This document shows, piece after piece, positions 21,769-25,692 of a stretch of DNA of 25,692 bases. The notes beneath the pieces are model-generated. The model was given only the letters and a program-made list of their open reading frames with translations. It did no database searches and had not been told where the DNA came from. The number at the start of each line of letters is the position of its first letter. Position 1 is the stretch's first letter. The position numbers were made by a program, and so were the translations under genes. The stretch comes from JAGQLF01 sp964635995 (GTDB lineage: Bacteria > Patescibacteriota > Dojkabacteria > J137), in NCBI GenBank assembly GCA_964635995.1, contig CAZWRA010000017.1:1-25692 (forward strand), read 5' to 3'.

Positions 21769-21787
21769 TTCGTAATTTATAATTAAT
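21760..21787 (-). repeat. Tandem heptamer array, right arm of S23 module
   Basis: Four 7-mers AATTCGT, AATTCGT, AATTTAT, AATTAAT lie in inverted orientation to the left array; 21761-21777 pairs perfectly with 21348-21364 over 17 bp. The array runs to 2 nt before the trmD start codon. A transcript across the region could fold into a long stem with the S23 gene in its loop. Confidence 0.85.
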
Positions 21788-21789
21788 TC

Positions 21790-22479
21790 ATGAAAATAAC
21801 TATTATAAGTGCCTTTCCAAATGCTTTTAGTTTTCTAAATGAAAGTATTAATAAAAGAGCTCAGGAAAAAGGAATAATAGAGCTTAAAATTTTGAATTTG
21901 CTTGATTTTGGATCAGGAAAATGGAATAAGATTGATGATAAACCATTTAGCGGAGGAGCAGGAATGGTTATTGGAATTGAGCCTGTTTATAAAGCATTAA
22001 TGTCAATTAACTTTGAACCATTAAAACAAAAGAGAAGTAATGAAAATAAAAAATTACTAATTACATCCGCAAGAGGAGTGACTTGGAAACAGGATTTAGC
22101 TAAAGAACATTCAAAGTTAGATGAAATAGTAATACTATGCGGCCATTATGAAGGAATAGATCATAGAGTTGTAGAACATTTTGTAGACTCAGAAATTAGT
22201 ATTGGAAACTATATTCTCTCAGGAGGAGAACCTGCTGCAATGATAATTACTGATTCAATTGTAAGATTATTGCCAGGTGTTTTAGGTAATGAAGAATCTA
22301 TCGAAGATGAAACCGAGTTTTTCGACGACCATAAGCTTACTGAATACCCAGTTTATACAAGACCTGAAGTCTTCAATGCTGATGGAGTTGAATTAAAAGT
22401 TCCTGATGTTCTTCTTTCTGGAAATCATCAAGAGGTTGCAAAATGGAGAGAAGAAAATAGAGAGCAAAAAAGTCTCTAG
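21790..22479 (+). CDS. trmD: tRNA (guanine-37-N1)-methyltransferase TrmD
   Basis: 229 residues, slightly shorter than E. coli TrmD (255). It methylates G37 of tRNAs with CNN anticodons and prevents +1 frameshifting. The SPOUT knot signatures are clear: PFSGGAGMVIGIEPVYKAL near residues 57-75, LCGHYEGIDHRVVEHFVD, and EISIGNYILSGGEPAAM with the SAM-binding trefoil loop. The C-terminal domain carries YTRPEVFNADGVELKVPDVLLSGNH and WRxE. It is not in the usual rpsP-rimM-rplS cluster. It begins 2 nt after the right heptamer array, so the module may have displaced its original leader. It is convergent with the GT-C gene, 4 nt apart. Confidence 0.96.
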   Translation: MKITIISAFPNAFSFLNESINKRAQEKGIIELKILNLLDFGSGKWNKIDDKPFSGGAGMVIGIEPVYKALMSINFEPLKQKRSNENKKLLITSARGVTWKQDLAKEHSKLDEIVILCGHYEGIDHRVVEHFVDSEISIGNYILSGGEPAAMIITDSIVRLLPGVLGNEESIEDETEFFDDHKLTEYPVYTRPEVFNADGVELKVPDVLLSGNHQEVAKWREENREQKSL

Positions 22480-22482
22480 TGT

Positions 22483-23749
22483 TTACTCATTTACTATAGG
22501 ATTTTCTCTTTCATTTAAAGGTATCCAAGGCTCTGGTTCAATATATCTAATTCCTTTTCTAAATGCCTCGTTAATTAAAATCTGTGATCCCTCTACAAAA
22601 TCTCCAGTTTCAGAATTCAAATAAATTTCATCTGATAACCTTTTATATTCATCACGCCTTTCGCTTAATAAGTAATTTATGGTTATAGAAATAGTAATTA
22701 ATGGAACAAATAAAAGTAAGATAAAACTTTTTTGCTTAAGAAGATTATTAATTACATCAAAATATAAAAGCATTAATAATCCAAGTATTGGAATAAAAAA
22801 TCTAAAACCTACAATTAGATTTAAAAAGAAATTGTTGAAATTATATCCAGGAAAACCTATGTATAAAAGAAAGAAAAGTAAAAAAGAAATAAGTATTGCA
22901 AATTTTTCTTTTATCTTTGAAAACATAGGTAGTAATAACATTCCTGGATAAATAATCGTGAAAATTAAGCAATACCAAAACAGTTGCTTTACTGCTATTT
23001 CAAAATCAAAATATAAAGACTCTCCTGAAAAAGAGTAGCCAGATCTTAAAATACCTCCGTACAGATTAAAGTTAATTATGAAAAGAGAGAAAAGAAAAGG
23101 TAAAAATGTGGATAGGTATAGAAGAAATGGCTTTATCTTTTTTTCTTTTTGAAAGTTTCTTAATAATTCAAATCCAACAAAAGGAATCATTATTAAAATA
23201 TTAGAGTACCTAATAAAAATTAGAAGTCCACTTACTATCCCTGAAAATAGCCATTTTCTTTTACTGTTATAAACAAATAATAAATAGTAAAGAACTAATA
23301 CTAAACCCATCGAAAAAATCTCACTCATTGGCCTTGAGCTGTAGTAAACAAAAGAAGGAAAAAAGTAAAAGGGATTAAAAAAACGAGCTGATTTTGTAAT
23401 AAAGTAATAGTTTATGAAAAATATAGATACTTATTAAGAAAAACAAGAAAACAACAACAAAAGACAAATTCCAACTTATTAAAACAGCTGGTAATAATAT
23501 TATTGAAACTCCTAGACTATATTTAGAAATACATCCGCTACCATTATTAAATCCATAAGTTTCATTTCCAATAGGTAAACAATCAATATTCTGTCTTACT
23601 AACCCTTCTTCGTCCAATAAATAAAAACTGTTTTGTATATAGTTCCTCTCATCATTTGAAGAATAGAAAGATGGATAGAAGATAAAGAATAGGATTGTAG
23701 AAATCCCAATGCAGAGAGGCAAAACCCTATCAGATACAAGTTTCAACAT
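22483..23749 (-). pseudogene. GT-C type membrane glycosyltransferase split by a 1-nt frameshift
   Basis: Two minus-strand frames belong together. The 5' part (23749-23375, 124 residues) has a first membrane helix, the acidic FYSSNDERNYIQ loop and SKYSLGVSIILLP, as in ArnT/PMT-like glycosyltransferases with an external catalytic acidic residue and a KYPxG-like motif. It ends at a run of seven T (A7 on the + strand, 23377-23383). With six T the frame continues through FFNPFYFFPSFVYYSSRPMSEI into the 3' part (22483-23328), which adds about eight more helices. The intact product would be about 421 residues, a lipid-phosphate-sugar-dependent membrane transferase. The cause may be a sequencing indel, a true mutation, or slippage at the homopolymer. 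Donor and acceptor are unknown. Confidence 0.8.
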
Positions 23750-23782
23750 AGAATAAGCATATCTTTAAACAAAATAAAGGTC

Positions 23783-23822
23783 AATGTTACGTAAAACTTT
23801 AATTTAATTTTTGCGTAACATT
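23783..23822. promoter_or_regulatory. 14-bp inverted repeat in divergent intergenic region
   Basis: AATGTTACGTAAAA (23783-23796) and TTTTGCGTAACATT (23809-23822) are inverted copies with a single mismatch that becomes a G-U pair in RNA. The spacer is 12 nt. It lies between the starts of the GT-C gene (34 nt away) and the hydrolase gene (86 nt away), so an operator or a leader hairpin is more likely than a terminator. The left arm also contains the palindrome TTACGTAA. Confidence 0.55.
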
Positions 23823-23907
23823 TATATTAAAATGTAGGTAATCAAGTGTGATTTACAATTGAAATTTTTTATAAGAGTGATAGCATTAATGTAGTTAAAC
23901 TCCACTA

Positions 23908-24417
23908 ATGAAATACTTTTACCTTCCGGGTTTCAGTAAAAAGAACGAGATAGAGCTTGAGTCTTTTGTTTCGTTTTTTAAAGCAAAGAATATAGACTTA
24001 ATTACACATAGTTGGCGTCATTGGGAGGATAGTAATGTTGAATGGGATTCTGAAATAGAAACCATGACAGCTTTAAGAAAAATGAATCACGAAGATTACG
24101 TTCTAATAGCAAAATCAATAGGTACCTTTATTGGAATGAAGCTAACTTCATGTGAATGTTTTCCTAAAATGATTTTAATGGGCATTCCTTACAATGATTT
24201 AGATGAGATAGAAAGGAAAGTTTATGGACATTACGTTGGGCATGACATAGTACTTTATCAGAGAAAGAATGATTCTCATGGGTCAATTGAAGATGTTAAA
24301 AAATTAATACCTGAAAACAAGGTAGAGTATGTTGAACTTCCAGGAGATACACATGATTATAATATTCCAGAGCTTGTTTATAATAAACTAATCGAACGAA
24401 TGTGGATTCCCAACTAA
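23908..24417 (+). CDS. Small alpha/beta-hydrolase-fold protein
   Basis: 169 residues, the size of RBBP9/YdeN-like hydrolases. It begins with a beta strand and oxyanion-type turn (MKYFYLPGFS). The nucleophile elbow is AKSIGT with Ser70, in the place of GxSxG. The likely acid and base are Asp122 (KNDSHGS) and His149 (GDTHDY). The fold and triad are an inference from this pattern, and the substrate is unknown. The 158-nt region before it holds a strong inverted repeat. The 3' end overlaps the convergent IMPDH-like gene by 30 nt. No Shine-Dalgarno is seen. Confidence 0.7.
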   Translation: MKYFYLPGFSKKNEIELESFVSFFKAKNIDLITHSWRHWEDSNVEWDSEIETMTALRKMNHEDYVLIAKSIGTFIGMKLTSCECFPKMILMGIPYNDLDEIERKVYGHYVGHDIVLYQRKNDSHGSIEDVKKLIPENKVEYVELPGDTHDYNIPELVYNKLIERMWIPN

Positions 24418-25692
24418 CGCAGCTTCTGAAGATATAACTCTTAAAAGCTCGGATTTATATCTAGATAAGAATTCTCTTAATTCGTTAATATTGTTAACTC
24501 CTAAATCAGCTAGCGTTCTTGCAGCATAATGTTTAAATTCATTAATATAAAAAGCCATTGAGCCTGCTTTTTCAGAGTAAAACATATATCCAGGCTTACC
24601 TTCAACTTTTTTTGCTCTTCCTGAAAAACTCATTCTAGCCTCAAGTAATTTAGGATCTGATGATTCAATTAACATTGTAGGTGCGCTTGCTGAGCCATGA
24701 TAAGGATGACAAAGTTTACCGCTTTTATGTTCAAAGAAAATATCAGTAAGCTCAATAGTTCCCTTTACTAGTTTTTGATTAGATAAAATTAAATCAACTC
24801 CGACAACTAAAAGTCCTCCAACTGATTTACCTACGCCTCCTTCAGCTACAAATGTAACATTATTAAATCTAGGATCTCTTGTAACGCTATAAATCTCTTC
24901 AAGAGTTGTCAGAGCCATTCCATTTGTTGCAGAAGTACACTGCATTCCCCCTCCATGCCCAAAAACTAAACCATCAATATTAATGTCAGGCTCAATTAAT
25001 TCTAGAAACTGTTCTTTATCAGCAACTTGTCCTGCAAATATCTCTATATCATTTCCAAGTTCTGACCTTAACTTTTTCGCCATTTCAATTACTCTCGGGT
25101 CTCCATTAATCGTATAAATTCTAAAAAGCTTTACTCCAGCTTTTTTATAAAGCTCTTTTGCTTGCTTCATTTCTACATCTAAGTTCCCGCAACCAATCGC
25201 AGCTCCAATGTTTCTACTAGCTCTCTCAAAACTTTCTTTTGAAAGGTTTAACTTTTTTAATACTTCTTTTGCATCATTAATTAAATTTACCTGTCTTTTC
25301 GGGTCAACAGCATTTAAGCTATTTCGATGAGTGAAAACTGGCATATGTCCAATAGCTGCAGTAACTAATACATCTCTCCAACCTGAAATAGGAGGCATGG
25401 AACCAATTCCATAAATGCTTCTTGCATACTTACCAACTTTATTAAATAATCCAGTGTCTGAAATAGCGCTTCTACTTACAAACTGTTTCGCAGAAATTTT
25501 CTTATAACCTATTTCTTTTAGTGCCATTGTTTTTGTAAAATCGCCATTTTCTTTAGCACCTAATGCTTGCTCGATTGTTATTGATCTATAATTATTTCTA
25601 TGAACTACGCCATTCTTCTCAATTTCATCAATAGCCTTATTGTAAACTAAAGGAAGATAATCCCCACTTTTGCGGTCGAAATTGCTTGCAAT
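24388..25692 (-). CDS. Divergent IMP dehydrogenase/GMP reductase family protein, 5'-partial
   Basis: The frame is open to the right edge, so the N-terminus is missing; 434 residues are visible. An ATG at 25527 is internal, since 55 in-frame codons precede it with no stop. The chain follows an IMPDH/GMPR TIM barrel: MPVFTHRNSLNAVDPKRQ (compare GVIHRN...EQ), RIYTINGDPRVIEMA, then GLVFGHGGGMQCTSATNG with Cys252 of the visible chain at the catalytic-cysteine position, FVAEGGVGKSVGGLLVVGVDLIL (compare the DGGIRxSGDI phosphate site) and HPYHGSAS for the second active-site segment. No CBS (Bateman) domain is visible. The catalytic loop differs strongly from the usual GPGSICTTR, so the substrate may not be IMP. 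The first 52 nt are duplicated in inverted form at the left edge. The 3' end overlaps the hydrolase gene. Confidence 0.78.
   Translation of the reverse strand: MASNFDRKSGDYLPLVYNKAIDEIEKNGVVHRNNYRSITIEQALGAKENGDFTKTMALKEIGYKKISAKQFVSRSAISDTGLFNKVGKYARSIYGIGSMPPISGWRDVLVTAAIGHMPVFTHRNSLNAVDPKRQVNLINDAKEVLKKLNLSKESFERASRNIGAAIGCGNLDVEMKQAKELYKKAGVKLFRIYTINGDPRVIEMAKKLRSELGNDIEIFAGQVADKEQFLELIEPDINIDGLVFGHGGGMQCTSATNGMALTTLEEIYSVTRDPRFNNVTFVAEGGVGKSVGGLLVVGVDLILSNQKLVKGTIELTDIFFEHKSGKLCHPYHGSASAPTMLIESSDPKLLEARMSFSGRAKKVEGKPGYMFYSEKAGSMAFYINEFKHYAARTLADLGVNNINELREFLSRYKSELLRVISSEAALVGNPHSFD
25641..25692 (-). repeat. Right copy of 52-bp inverted terminal repeat
   Basis: Exact reverse complement of 2-53. 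Here it lies inside the open reading frame of the IMPDH-like gene and continues in frame, so this is the copy in native coding context. The left copy is the one that loses its frame after the repeat. Confidence 0.9.

Noticed and set aside
25525..25527. ATG at 25527 as the start of the IMPDH-like gene
   Set aside because: The same frame stays open for 55 codons to the window edge with protein-like composition and a conserved-looking HRNNYRSITIEQAL segment, so the gene is partial.

Overview
The window is AT-rich (roughly 30% G+C by eye), densely packed and rich in lysine, isoleucine and asparagine codons. It has almost no Shine-Dalgarno sequences; several start codons instead sit just downstream of TATAAT boxes. 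With a MurE that lacks its N-terminal domain, a 23S-IVP-type four-helix bundle gene, short divergent enzymes and many small membrane proteins of unknown family, this suggests a Candidatus Patescibacteria (CPR) genome, possibly of the Dojkabacteria/Microgenomates kind. That placement is an inference. TGA is used as a normal stop in two ATGA-overlapping gene pairs, so code 11 applies rather than the UGA=Gly code of Gracilibacteria/Absconditabacteria.

Layout. 1-107: contig edge, with one copy of a 52-bp inverted terminal repeat. 108-2456: SAM methyltransferase (+), then a minus-strand pair (membrane-anchored response regulator followed by family-2 glycosyltransferase). 2570-5873: ECF-type sigma factor and a FecR-like membrane partner (+), convergent with two membrane-anchored fasciclin-type proteins (-). 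5932-7091: CIRCE-like operator and dnaJ. 7242-8024: cupin phosphoglucose-isomerase-like protein. 8073-10674: rhomboid protease, adenylate kinase and MurE, tightly linked. 10726-11172: small membrane protein interrupted by a TGA. 11204-12925: argS. 12943-15706: DUF167 protein and P-type ATPase (-). 15798-19133: two unknown membrane proteins and a secreted, membrane-tethered transglutaminase. 19207-22479: UvrD/PcrA helicase, an inverted-repeat-flanked and frameshifted S23 four-helix-bundle module, and trmD. 22483-23749: GT-C glycosyltransferase split by a 1-nt homopolymer frameshift. 23908-24417: alpha/beta hydrolase. 24388-25692: divergent IMPDH/GMPR-family protein, open at the right edge.

Most genes are housekeeping (translation: argS, trmD; repair: uvrD; nucleotides: adk, IMPDH-like; folding: dnaJ; wall: murE) or cell-surface and envelope functions (glycosyltransferases, fasciclins, FecR, transglutaminase, rhomboid, P-type ATPase). 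The main points of interest are: (i) the IVS-like module between uvrD and trmD, with inverted heptamer repeats and the only canonical Shine-Dalgarno I found; (ii) a CIRCE variant in front of dnaJ; (iii) the 52-bp perfect inverted repeat at the two ends; (iv) three broken reading frames, each one small change from intact; and (v) several enzymes with altered signature residues (P-type ATPase without PEG, cupin PGI without two metal ligands, divergent IMPDH loop). I saw no rRNA, tRNA, CRISPR array or transposase gene.
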